From positions 15,480-79,479 of the forward strand of contig JBILGU010000012.1 of NCBI GenBank assembly GCA_044350805.1: DNA of 64,000 nucleotides, given 5' to 3'. The notes below the pieces were generated by a model. It searched no databases. It was not told where the DNA came from and saw nothing but the letters and a program-made list of their open reading frames with translations. A program made the translations under genes and the position numbers. This DNA is from UBA6136 sp044350805 (GTDB lineage Bacteria; Pseudomonadota; Gammaproteobacteria; Methylococcales; Methylococcaceae). Of the stretch, positions 53,306 to 61,631 are shown one piece after another (within the stretch, counting starts at the first letter, position 1; the number at the start of each line of letters is the position of its first letter).

Positions 53306-54142
53306 CTATGGTCGTTTTTTGCTTTCGGCCTGTTCCAGTGCCGCCCGGGGATCCCCGGAAAGATCCGCATTCAAGAATGACGAACTCTCGGGAAGAACCA
53401 GCTTCAGTTGGTATTCATGATCAATGGCGACATCGACTGAAGATGCAGCTAGATCCAAGACATGCCCCCCATGGGCTCGATCGCGGCTAATGAAATGCAG
53501 GTGGTATCCGGGCACATTGATTGTGTGTGCATAATCGGGGGTAAAAAAGCCGACCAGCGTTCCCTCAATCTGCTCGAAACAGAACTCAGCCTGATGTTCG
53601 GTCGCCGACACGAGGTCCGTTCCAGACTTCGCCTTGCAGGCCACTCGATACTGAATACGCGAGAAGATTCCATCGATTCGAATGGCAGCAAAAATATTGT
53701 CCGAGGACCGAAGGGTATCCAATCGACATAAAAGATCTTCCCAATCTCTAATTTGATCGAATGTCGCATCAACATCCGCTTTAAAGTGCGTTTCAACCCA
53801 AAACGGCGCGAGGTGATCAGGATCCGCAGGATGCACGGTCCCATCGGAAAGCGCCTGATAGCAGGCTCCATCCAACATGATCCCCTCACCATCAAGGCCA
53901 TGAAAGGTCCCCAAGCCAAAATCGCCTTGCTTGAGGATTTCCTTGACACGAACGCAGCCCTGATAAATCCCTTCGACCAGGGCACCCGAAGTCGAAACTT
54001 GATAGATCGTATGATGTTCGAGATCCAGAAAATCAGCCAAAGCCCGAAGGATCACATGGTCGAATGAATCCCCCGTTCTTTTGCAGTGAGCGACAAGCGC
54101 TAGCTCTAACGCTTCGGGTAAGTCAAGCGTAATGGAATTCAT
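53306..54142 (-). CDS. budA: Alpha-acetolactate decarboxylase with N-terminal ribbon-helix-helix-like segment
   Basis: 278 aa from ATG 54142. The catalytic domain (about 50-278) decarboxylates acetolactate to acetoin; the zinc-binding region DYAHTINVPGYHLHF and the HGGHVLDL motif are intact, as are FFTPD and GEGIMLDGACYQ. The first 41 residues look like a CopG/ribbon-helix-helix strand and helix (SITLDLPEALELALVAH), absent in usual BudA. The domain could bind DNA or merely be an extra helical segment. The gene is 10 bp after alsS in one operon. Confidence 0.85.
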   Translation of the reverse strand: MNSITLDLPEALELALVAHCKRTGDSFDHVILRALADFLDLEHHTIYQVSTSGALVEGIYQGCVRVKEILKQGDFGLGTFHGLDGEGIMLDGACYQALSDGTVHPADPDHLAPFWVETHFKADVDATFDQIRDWEDLLCRLDTLRSSDNIFAAIRIDGIFSRIQYRVACKAKSGTDLVSATEHQAEFCFEQIEGTLVGFFTPDYAHTINVPGYHLHFISRDRAHGGHVLDLAASSVDVAIDHEYQLKLVLPESSSFLNADLSGDPRAALEQAESKKRP

Positions 54143-54152
54143 GCAGGAGACC

Positions 54153-55817
54153 TCAGCCCAGAAAATCCTGACGCACATTTTGCATCAACTGTGGATTATC
54201 AGAGTAATCGATGGGGATATCGATAAGAACTGGTACCGGCGATGCCAGCGCTTTTTTCAGGACAGAGCACAATTGATTGGGATCGGTGATCCGATAACCC
54301 TGACATCCAAAACTTTCCGCATACGCCACAACGTCATAGCTTCCTAGCTCAACACCCGAAGTTTCACCGTAATGAGCTTCTTCTTGAAAGGCCACCATGT
54401 CGTAGGATGCGCTATTCCAAATCAGGTGGACAAATCGAGAGCCGACTCGTTTGGCGGTCTCAAGCTCCATGGCACTAAAAAGGAATCCCCCGTCACCCGA
54501 GATGGAAATGACGGGGCAATGGGGCCGAGCTAGCCCTGCCGCAATAGCCCAAGGTAGCGCAACACCTAAGGTTTGCTGGCCATTACTGACCAAAACCTGT
54601 CTCGCTCTGTTAGCAGGAAAATAACGGTTCATCCAGATGTAATGGGATCCCACATCCAAAGCGATGGTCGTATCAGCCGTCACCACCTTGCGAATTTCGT
54701 CAATCACGCGCAATGGATGCACGGGAAACTGTTCAAACGCGGGTCCGTCTGCCACTGTCTTAGCAAGCTCCGAAGCCGACTCAGCAACCAGACCATCAAA
54801 ATAGGGGTCTTCATTCCGCTGGATCTTGGGTGCCAGCGCTTGAAGACTGAGACCGATGTCAGCAATCAATTCGGCCGCAGGCAGGAAGTAGCGATCCTGA
54901 TCCGATGGAACCGTATCGATCACGATTAATGGCCGAGACTTTTCTTTATTCCAAATGGAAGCGTCATATTCAATAGGGTCATAGCCCACCGTTACCACAC
55001 AATCTGCCGCCGCCAAGAGGCGATCAGCCGGTTGGTTACTAAAAAGACCGACCCTCCCGGCATATTGCCTCCCTCTGCGTGGCTCAGCCCAAGCTCCAGC
55101 GCCCTGGAAGGTGGAAACAAACGGAAGGCCGGTCTGATCGAGAAATTCTCTCAGGAATTCTGCATAACAAGGTTCTGAGGATTGCAGCCCCAGCAATAGC
55201 AGGGGTCTTTGAGCCTGATTGATGAGATCGCTTGCAATCGAAACCTCCCGCGAATCAGGATGTCCGAGCCAAATCCGCCGTCCGACACCCAACTGGGCCA
55301 CAATGTCTGTAGGTGCCAGTCCCACATCCTTGGGCAATCCAATAAAGACAGCACCCGGACGCCCACTTTCGGCGGCTCGGACAGCATTTCCAAAGACTTC
55401 GGGAATCATCTCGACATTAAGTGGTTCCGCCGCATATTTGGTGACTGGACGCATCAAATCAATACCGTTAAGCGCTTGGTGCGTGTGTTTTAGTCGATCT
55501 CGGACCATGACTTCACCGCCAATGGCGAGAACGGGGTCTCCTTCATAAGTCGCCGTTGCAAGTCCTGTGACCAGGTTGGTCACCCCTGGTCCTGAAGTAA
55601 CGAGGCACACGCCCACCTTACCGGTCAGCCGGCCAAAGGCCTGCGCCATGAAAGCGGCGTTTTGTTCATGCCGACACAGGACCAGTTCAATTTTGGAATC
55701 CTTCAGGGCCATGAACACACTATCCACCTTGGCACCTGGAATGCCGAAGACATGGGTCACCCCATGCTGCTCCAGAAGCTGCACCAAAAGGTTTGCACCA
55801 TTTCTTTGAGTCACCAT
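54153..55817 (-). CDS. alsS: Catabolic acetolactate synthase
   Basis: 554 aa from ATG 55817, preceded by AGGAG. It joins two pyruvates to acetolactate with thiamine diphosphate. HVFGIPGAKVDSVF, RHEQNAAFMAQ with the catalytic glutamate, GPGVTNLVTG and the ThDP-binding GDGGFLFSAMELETAKRVG-NS region (given in parts) are typical of AlsS/BudB. It lacks an adjacent regulatory small subunit, and its partner budA follows, so it serves acetoin formation rather than branched-chain amino acid synthesis. No acetoin reductase gene is beside it. Confidence 0.93.
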   Translation of the reverse strand: MVTQRNGANLLVQLLEQHGVTHVFGIPGAKVDSVFMALKDSKIELVLCRHEQNAAFMAQAFGRLTGKVGVCLVTSGPGVTNLVTGLATATYEGDPVLAIGGEVMVRDRLKHTHQALNGIDLMRPVTKYAAEPLNVEMIPEVFGNAVRAAESGRPGAVFIGLPKDVGLAPTDIVAQLGVGRRIWLGHPDSREVSIASDLINQAQRPLLLLGLQSSEPCYAEFLREFLDQTGLPFVSTFQGAGAWAEPRRGRQYAGRVGLFSNQPADRLLAAADCVVTVGYDPIEYDASIWNKEKSRPLIVIDTVPSDQDRYFLPAAELIADIGLSLQALAPKIQRNEDPYFDGLVAESASELAKTVADGPAFEQFPVHPLRVIDEIRKVVTADTTIALDVGSHYIWMNRYFPANRARQVLVSNGQQTLGVALPWAIAAGLARPHCPVISISGDGGFLFSAMELETAKRVGSRFVHLIWNSASYDMVAFQEEAHYGETSGVELGSYDVVAYAESFGCQGYRITDPNQLCSVLKKALASPVPVLIDIPIDYSDNPQLMQNVRQDFLG

Positions 55818-55879
55818 CGATTTGCTCCTGTGCGGTCGCCTGATTTCAACTGCCCTAAGACGAGCAGTCATTGCATTTT

Positions 55880-56281
55880 TTAAGGTCGCGTCTGCAATGC
55901 GATCTTCGTGATGCCTGCGTGCTGAGCGATTGCCATGACTTCAGCCGCCTTCCCGTAATTGACCCGGTCATCAATTTCAAACTGGAGCGTGGCTTCAGGA
56001 GAGGATTGCTGAAGTAACAGAAGGCGCTCACCCAGTTCAGTCGCGGAGAGTTTTTGCTTATTCAGATAAATGGTTCCTTCCAGATCCACACTCACCAGAT
56101 TGACTGCATTGGGGGTGGCTGGCGCTGCAGCAACAGTTTTGGGGAGATTGACGCCAATTGACTGAGTCAACAAGGGGGCCGTCACAATAAAGACCACCAG
56201 GAGAACCAGCATGACGTCGACCAGCGGCGTCACATTGATTTCGCTCATGGGCTGATCATTGTTGCGATTTCCAAAAGCCAT
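55880..56281 (-). CDS. exbD: ExbD/TolR-type energy-transduction protein
   Basis: 133 aa with one N-terminal membrane helix (about 16-37) containing the essential aspartate in PLVDVMLVLLVVFIV, and a periplasmic domain. It works with ExbB to power TonB using the proton gradient. Third gene of tonB-exbB-exbD. Its start is 3 bp after the exbB stop. Confidence 0.93.
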   Translation of the reverse strand: MAFGNRNNDQPMSEINVTPLVDVMLVLLVVFIVTAPLLTQSIGVNLPKTVAAAPATPNAVNLVSVDLEGTIYLNKQKLSATELGERLLLLQQSSPEATLQFEIDDRVNYGKAAEVMAIAQHAGITKIALQTRP

Positions 56282-56283
56282 GC

Positions 56284-56946
56284 TTAGCTCCTCTTCCGCA
56301 TAGAGAATCCCGTTCGAATAGCGAGATGGAGAAAGTCGGTTGCGAAATTTTCAAGATCCGTTTCAAAGAGTTTGGTTTGGCGCAGGAAAAAGTTGTAGGC
56401 CAAGACCGCCGGAATAGCACACGCGATCCCTATGGCCGTAGCAATCAAAGCCTCACCAATGGGCCCAGCCACGACATCCAAACTGGCTGAACCTGCCTTG
56501 CTGATATCCTGCAGCGCATGCATGATGCCCCATACGGTCCCGAACAAACCAACAAAAGGGGCCGTGCTGCCGATGCTCGCGAGAACCATCAATCCGCGCT
56601 CAGCTGACTGCCTTTCCATCTGAATGCTTTGACGCAGGTTTCGTTCCAGAATGTCCTCTGGTTTCCCAAGAGATTCAAGGCGATCCCCCTCTCCGCCCAA
56701 ACCCGACCGCAACACATCAAAGCCTGATTTTCCAATTCGGGCCATGGCACCGGGCATTCGACTCAGCTCAGCCGCCGCCGGGAGACTGGGGGATGCCCAG
56801 AACTCTGCCGAATAGCGCAGGTTGTCCTGCTTGTTTACCCGACTATCCCAGAGTTTCAGAAGAATGATTGCCCAGGAAACAACGGAAAAAGCAATCAACA
56901 GCCAAAGCGTGGCGTTGACAGCAAGACTTGAACCAAAAAGATCCAT
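56284..56946 (-). CDS. exbB: ExbB/TolQ/MotA-family proton channel protein
   Basis: 220 aa with three membrane helices (about 12-30, 125-147 and 166-190); the second and third contain the conserved GLFGTVWGIMHA and AIGIACAIPAVLAYN stretches of ExbB/TolQ. It forms the pentameric motor around ExbD. The neighbour is TonB-like, so ExbB rather than TolQ is preferred. Six bp after the tonB-like gene. Confidence 0.93.
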   Translation of the reverse strand: MDLFGSSLAVNATLWLLIAFSVVSWAIILLKLWDSRVNKQDNLRYSAEFWASPSLPAAAELSRMPGAMARIGKSGFDVLRSGLGGEGDRLESLGKPEDILERNLRQSIQMERQSAERGLMVLASIGSTAPFVGLFGTVWGIMHALQDISKAGSASLDVVAGPIGEALIATAIGIACAIPAVLAYNFFLRQTKLFETDLENFATDFLHLAIRTGFSMRKRS

Positions 56947-56952
56947 GGCGAA

Positions 56953-57732
56953 CTACTCGTTTTTGAGATTGAAATTGATAGGCACATTGACAGAACTGTT
57001 CACGGCGGTGCCATCCCGTTTGGCCGGAACAAATTTCCAACGACGGACTGCTTCAAGAGCAGCCTCATCAAGCAAATCATGACCGCTAGTCTTTGCAATG
57101 CTCACGACACCGGCACTCCCATTCGCCAGCACTTCAACTCGAAGCACAACTCGCCCCTCCCAGCCCATACGTTTGGCCTGAACAGGGTAATCAGGTCGCG
57201 GATTATGAAGATAATCGGCATTCAGCTTAGGCCCTTCAAAATGCCCTGGTGAAGATTCACTTGAAGGGGCGCTTGACTGCGACTTTCCAGAGGCTGGTGC
57301 TGGGGCGGGAGCGCTTGCGCTGGATTCTTTTGGCGGTTCTAGGGGCCGTGTATCAGTCGCTTGAGGATAAGTTGGCTCCTCAATCGTTCGAGGGACAGGC
57401 TTGGGAGTGACTGGCCTTGGCTTGGCTTTGGGTTGGGAAGGAGGCTTCGCCTTGACTGGCTCCGGTGGGGTTTGTTCTGGCGCCCCGTTCGACTTGGATT
57501 CTGAGGTGTTGGATTTTGTTGGCGCAGGAGTCAGCGAAACCATCATCGTCTGCGAGGGATCCGTTCTGGGAACCTCTGCCACCGGAATCGCAAGCCGTAT
57601 GCCCCAGAATACAAGATGCATGCCCAATGATAGAGCGAGCGCGAGAAGCCAGCGACGAGTCAGCGACTGATTACGCTGGTTGTCGCCATCTCCTTGCGGG
57701 CGGGAAAAGGAACTGAAGCTAGTTTCACTCAC
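56953..57732 (-). CDS. tonB: TonB-family energy transducer
   Basis: 259 aa, GTG start. A membrane helix near residues 27-47 (WLLALALSLGMHLVFWGIRL), a long Pro-, Ser- and Lys-rich periplasmic spacer (about 65-170), and a C-terminal TonB domain (about 170-259) with YPVQAKRMGWEGRVVLRVEV and ALEAVRRWKFVPA. It transmits energy from ExbBD to outer-membrane receptors, which are not in the window. First gene of the leftward tonB-exbB-exbD operon. Confidence 0.93.
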   Translation of the reverse strand: MSETSFSSFSRPQGDGDNQRNQSLTRRWLLALALSLGMHLVFWGIRLAIPVAEVPRTDPSQTMMVSLTPAPTKSNTSESKSNGAPEQTPPEPVKAKPPSQPKAKPRPVTPKPVPRTIEEPTYPQATDTRPLEPPKESSASAPAPAPASGKSQSSAPSSESSPGHFEGPKLNADYLHNPRPDYPVQAKRMGWEGRVVLRVEVLANGSAGVVSIAKTSGHDLLDEAALEAVRRWKFVPAKRDGTAVNSSVNVPINFNLKNE

Positions 57733-58002
57733 GGCGAAAAGTCAGGAGAAGAAAACTCTTGAACGGGCCTTGAACTGGCGAATCTGGGCATCGAAGGAGG
57801 AAACACAAAGGACAAGAGAATCAACGTGCTCTGCGACCCAAGGCCTTGCCACTGAGGGCCCTCTTAAGTCTGCAGACAGACTCAAATGTTCATTTTTCAG
57901 GCACTCAACGATTCACTCGTCATAAAGAATCATGCCCATCCCGAGGAGTCAGAGCTATTCCCTGAGGGAAAAGACCTGAAACACCGGGAAGCAGCGATTA
58001 GT

Positions 58003-58149
58003 TTAGTTATCGGGGCTATTGACCGGCTTACGATCTTTCATCCAGTCAGGACGGCCTTGCGGTGCGTTATTTCCAAACGGACCTTCGTCGCAACCGGACA
58101 GCATGATTGCGCCGATGATCATGAATAACAGTGAATAAAATCGAGTCAT
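58003..58149 (-). CDS. Small lipoprotein, 48 aa
   Basis: A short gene easily missed: ATG at 58149 with AGAGG six bases upstream, signal peptide FYSLLFMIIGAIMLSGC with the lipobox LSGC (Cys20), and a mature part of only 28 residues (DEGPFGNNAPQG and after). Size and composition resemble other tiny outer-membrane lipoproteins, with no family recognised. It lies alone between tonB and another lipoprotein gene. Confidence 0.6.
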   Translation of the reverse strand: MTRFYSLLFMIIGAIMLSGCDEGPFGNNAPQGRPDWMKDRKPVNSPDN

Positions 58150-58321
58150 GCGGGCCTCTATGGGTCGATGTGAAATCGATGGGTCTCAAGGAGCGATCGA
58201 TTGAGATTTCAACCCCTCTGGTAAAGAATCCCAAAGGTTCAGTCGTCGATCATAATCCCAACCGTGCAGAATACAACTGAGTCCATGTGATTAAGGAACA
58301 TTGCGACCCCATGTCGAGCGC

Positions 58322-58690
58322 TCAAGGGTGAGGATAGAGTCGTTTAAGCTTTTGCAATAAAGGGCTAATCTTTGCCGGATCGTGCAGGATTTCAAAGTAT
58401 TGGGCATCACTTACCGGGGTGGCCCTTCGGTATCGTGAATAGTCTCCTAACAGAGTATTCCAACAATCATCCTCTTGCCCAAGCGCCTCCTTACACCACT
58501 CGATCTGTGCATTGGCTTGGTCGAGGCACTCCTGGCGGTCCCAAGGGACGCTGTAGCTGCAAATCAGAGATTTCTGCTCTGGAGTGAGCTCGGTCTTGTA
58601 AAAGGATTTTGAACAGCCGTTGAGCAAAAGCCCGCTCGAAAGGAGGACTAAACAAACAAGAAGCCGGATAAACCCCGAGTCAATTGCCAT
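58322..58690 (-). CDS. Hypothetical lipoprotein, 122 aa
   Basis: Lipobox LNGC (Cys26) after a clear signal. The mature part has four further cysteines in LICSYS, QECLDQA, EWCKEAL and DDCWNTL, spaced so as to form two disulfides, a pattern of small secreted helical domains. No function is known to me. No operon partner is evident; the 172-bp gap to the small lipoprotein holds no gene. Confidence 0.65.
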   Translation of the reverse strand: MAIDSGFIRLLVCLVLLSSGLLLNGCSKSFYKTELTPEQKSLICSYSVPWDRQECLDQANAQIEWCKEALGQEDDCWNTLLGDYSRYRRATPVSDAQYFEILHDPAKISPLLQKLKRLYPHP

Positions 58691-58886
58691 GGATGTTCCC
58701 TAGGTGAGATCGTCACTGGAGTCTAAACCACCAGAAGCCCTTCGGTCACAAATACAAACCGTGGCAGGTCGCTATTCCAAATGGTACGATTTAAAGCCGT
58801 AAGCCCTCCGGTAGCAGCCTTTTATTGCTTAAAAGAGTGCACCATAAGAATCATATCGAGACCATTGAGACCGAGGAGATTGTCAT

Positions 58887-59123
58887 ATGAGCGTCGAACT
58901 GAAAGATCTTCTAAAGCGTGAATACAACGTGGGCCGCAAGGACCAGCAAATTCGCCTGGCCGCAAGCATTGGCATTATGGTCATTGCCGCCATCGAGGAG
59001 AATGGCATCCTCATGCTAATCGGGGTTGCAGTTGCCGCACTCGCCGTTCTCCAGTGGTGTCCGACATACACCTTCCTCGGCAAGAGCTCTGTTGAAAAAG
59101 GCGAGAAGCCTCCGATCTTCTGA
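58887..59123 (+). CDS. DUF2892 membrane protein
   Basis: 78 aa. DUF2892 layout: a short N-terminal charged part, RLAASIGIMVIAAI and GILMLIGVAVAALAVL membrane helices and the C-terminal WCPTYTFLGKSS cysteine motif. Relatives occur in YgaP with a rhodanese domain; stand-alone copies have no known role. The ribosome site GAGGAG precedes the start. It is followed by gcvH after 89 bp. Confidence 0.8.
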   Translation: MSVELKDLLKREYNVGRKDQQIRLAASIGIMVIAAIEENGILMLIGVAVAALAVLQWCPTYTFLGKSSVEKGEKPPIF

Positions 59124-59212
59124 GGACTACGCGACTTCATTGGGCCTGATCCCTGAGAAGCAAAAAACTTTAGGTTTAGGCCCAGATACACCTGATTATC
59201 AAGAGTACCCAC

Positions 59213-59602
59213 ATGGCATCAATCCCCTCCGATCTTCGTTACACCGACGCCCACCAATGGGCACGACGGGATTCGGATGGGAGAGTGACGGTAGGGATCA
59301 CCGATTATGCCCAGGAGGCCTTGGGCGATGTGGTGTTCATTGATCTTCCTGATGAGGGTAAAACGGTCATTAAAGATCGAGCCATGTTGGTCGTCGAATC
59401 GGTCAAAGCTGCATCAGATGTTTTTGCCCCCGTCAGCGGAACAATAGTCGAAGTCAATTCCGCCCTTCAAATCGAACCCGAAGTACTCAACTCATCCCCC
59501 TATGAAGCCTGGATCGTTCGCATTGCGCCGACACATCCGGAAGAATATGACACCCTCATGCTGGCTGAGGCGTATACGGCAGTGACCGCCAATGGGGCAT
59601 GA
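59213..59602 (+). CDS. gcvH: Glycine cleavage system H protein
   Basis: 129 aa. Carries the lipoyl arm in the glycine cleavage complex. The lipoyl-lysine region is ESVKAASD with flanking FAPVSG, and the start (SDLRYTDAHQWAR) is typical. gcvT and gcvP are not next to it, so it may also serve other lipoylation or sulfur-linked pathways. The start of pyrC follows immediately (stop TGA then ATG). Confidence 0.95.
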   Translation: MASIPSDLRYTDAHQWARRDSDGRVTVGITDYAQEALGDVVFIDLPDEGKTVIKDRAMLVVESVKAASDVFAPVSGTIVEVNSALQIEPEVLNSSPYEAWIVRIAPTHPEEYDTLMLAEAYTAVTANGA

Positions 59603-60637
59603 ATGCAGGGACTGACCATCAGGCAGCCGGATGACTGGCATCTCCACCTTCGTGATGGCCTCTACCTTCAAGATGTCGTGAACGATTCGGCGCGGCACTT
59701 TGCCCGCGCCATCATCATGCCGAACCTTCGGCCACCGGTTACTAAAGTCGCGGCGGCGCTCGCCTACCGCGATCGAATCCTCTCTGCCGTGAACCCTGGC
59801 CTTCGATTCGAGCCGCTCATGACGCTCTACCTTACCGATGAGACATCGGAAGAGGAAATTTGGGCCGCCGCTGAATCACCGTTCGTCCATGCCTTCAAAC
59901 TTTATCCTGCGGGTGCAACCACTAACTCGGACTCCGGAGTACATAAACTTGTCGAGCTGGATCCGCTGTTCGCAGCCATGGAAGAGGCGGAGATTCCTCT
60001 TCTCATTCACGGCGAAGTGACGGATCCCGAAATCGATATTTTTGATCGGGAAGCCGTCTTTATCGAGCGGCATCTGACAAGAATCGTTGACCGGTTCCCC
60101 ACTCTGAAGATCGTCCTCGAACACATCACCACCCAGGAGGGCGTTCAGTTTGTCGAGGCGAGTCGCGAGGGTGTCGCAGCAACGGTGACGGCTCATCATC
60201 TCCTTCTCAATCGAAATGACATGTTGGTGGGGGGGATCAAACCACATCTTTTTTGTCTTCCTGTCCTCAAGCGTGAAATTCATCGAAAAGCACTTGTGAA
60301 GGCAGCTACCAGCGGAAATCCCAAGTTCTTTCTGGGGACTGATAGCGCCCCACATGCAAAAAATACCAAGGAGGCTGCCTGTGGGTGTGCGGGCTGTTAT
60401 ACGGCGAGACACGCACTCTCTATGTACGCTGGCGCTTTCGATGCGGTGGGAAAGCTCGACCGACTTGAAGCTTTCGCTAGTTTTCATGGCGCTGATTTCT
60501 ATGGGCTTCCGAGAAATAGCGGCACTATCACGTTGGAAAAGCGACCACTGACAGTTGAAAGCCAGCTCGAATATGGTGAGCAAACCTTGATCCCGCTATT
60601 TGCGGGTGAATCGCTTGAGTGGGGCGTTTGCCCATAA
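59603..60637 (+). CDS. pyrC: Dihydroorotase
   Basis: 344 aa class II dihydroorotase of pyrimidine synthesis. Metal motifs: DWHLHLRDG at the N-terminus, the carboxylated lysine in FKLYPAGATTNS, histidines in LIHGEV and LEHITT, and the DSAPHAKNTKE catalytic aspartate. E. coli PyrC has 348 aa, so full length. It overlaps nothing downstream: cysD starts 85 bp later. Confidence 0.96.
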   Translation: MQGLTIRQPDDWHLHLRDGLYLQDVVNDSARHFARAIIMPNLRPPVTKVAAALAYRDRILSAVNPGLRFEPLMTLYLTDETSEEEIWAAAESPFVHAFKLYPAGATTNSDSGVHKLVELDPLFAAMEEAEIPLLIHGEVTDPEIDIFDREAVFIERHLTRIVDRFPTLKIVLEHITTQEGVQFVEASREGVAATVTAHHLLLNRNDMLVGGIKPHLFCLPVLKREIHRKALVKAATSGNPKFFLGTDSAPHAKNTKEAACGCAGCYTARHALSMYAGAFDAVGKLDRLEAFASFHGADFYGLPRNSGTITLEKRPLTVESQLEYGEQTLIPLFAGESLEWGVCP

Positions 60638-60722
60638 GTCTCTCGCTCCCTATGTTAAAATAGATGGTTTCCCTACCCCCATTAAGGGGCACCTTGGGAC
60701 TCGCCTGATTGCACACGCCTCC

Positions 60723-61631
60723 ATGCAAGACAACAAACTGACCCACCTCAAGCAGCTTGAGGCTGAGAGCATCCATATCATCCGAGAAGTCGCCGCCGAG
60801 TTTGACCGACCTGTCATGCTCTACTCCATCGGCAAGGACTCCGCGGTCATGCTGCATCTCGCCATGAAGGCCTTCTATCCCGGCAAGCCGCCCTTCCCCC
60901 TGCTCCACGTCGATACCACCTGGAAATTTCGCGAAATGATCAGCTTTCGCGATCAGATGGCCCAAAAGCTGGGCTTCGACCTCATCGTTCACATCAACGA
61001 GGAAGGGGTTGAACAAGGCATCGGACCCTTTAGCCATGGCAGCGAAAAACACACCGATGTGATGAAGACCGAGGGGCTCAAGCAGGCCCTGAACCACTAT
61101 CAGTTCGATGCGGCCTTTGGCGGCGCTCGGCGCGATGAGGAAAAGTCACGCGCCAAGGAGAGGGTCTATTCCTTCCGTGACAAAAATCATCGCTGGGACC
61201 CCAAAAACCAACGTCCTGAACTTTGGAATGTTTACAACGGCAAGGTCAGTAAGGGCGAGAGCATCCGCGTATTTCCACTCTCAAACTGGACCGAACTTGA
61301 TATCTGGCAGTACATCTACCTTGAGAACATTCCAATCGTTCCGCTTTATTTCGCAGCACCCCGCCCTGTCGTTGAAAGAGATGGCACACTCATCATGGTC
61401 GATGATGAACGCATGCCGCTCAAGCCCGGCGAAACCCCCGAGATTCGAACCGTCAGGTTCCGCACCCTGGGTTGCTATCCCCTGACGGGCGCCATCGAAT
61501 CCACCGCAGCGACGCTCCCTGAAATTATTCAGGAAATGCTCCTCGCCACCACCTCTGAACGTCAGGGCCGCCTGATCGATCACGATCAGGCCGGCTCCAT
61601 GGAAAAGAAAAAGAAGGAAGGCTACTTCTAA
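60723..61631 (+). CDS. cysD: Sulfate adenylyltransferase subunit 2
   Basis: 302 aa from ATG 60723, the exact length of E. coli CysD. It forms APS from sulfate and ATP with CysN. The PP-loop LYSIGKDSAVMLHLA and HVDTTWKF, and C-terminal signature MLLATTSERQGR, are intact. Overlaps cysN by one base (TAATG). It is assimilatory in type; use in sulfur oxidation cannot be excluded. Confidence 0.96.
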   Translation: MQDNKLTHLKQLEAESIHIIREVAAEFDRPVMLYSIGKDSAVMLHLAMKAFYPGKPPFPLLHVDTTWKFREMISFRDQMAQKLGFDLIVHINEEGVEQGIGPFSHGSEKHTDVMKTEGLKQALNHYQFDAAFGGARRDEEKSRAKERVYSFRDKNHRWDPKNQRPELWNVYNGKVSKGESIRVFPLSNWTELDIWQYIYLENIPIVPLYFAAPRPVVERDGTLIMVDDERMPLKPGETPEIRTVRFRTLGCYPLTGAIESTAATLPEIIQEMLLATTSERQGRLIDHDQAGSMEKKKKEGYF

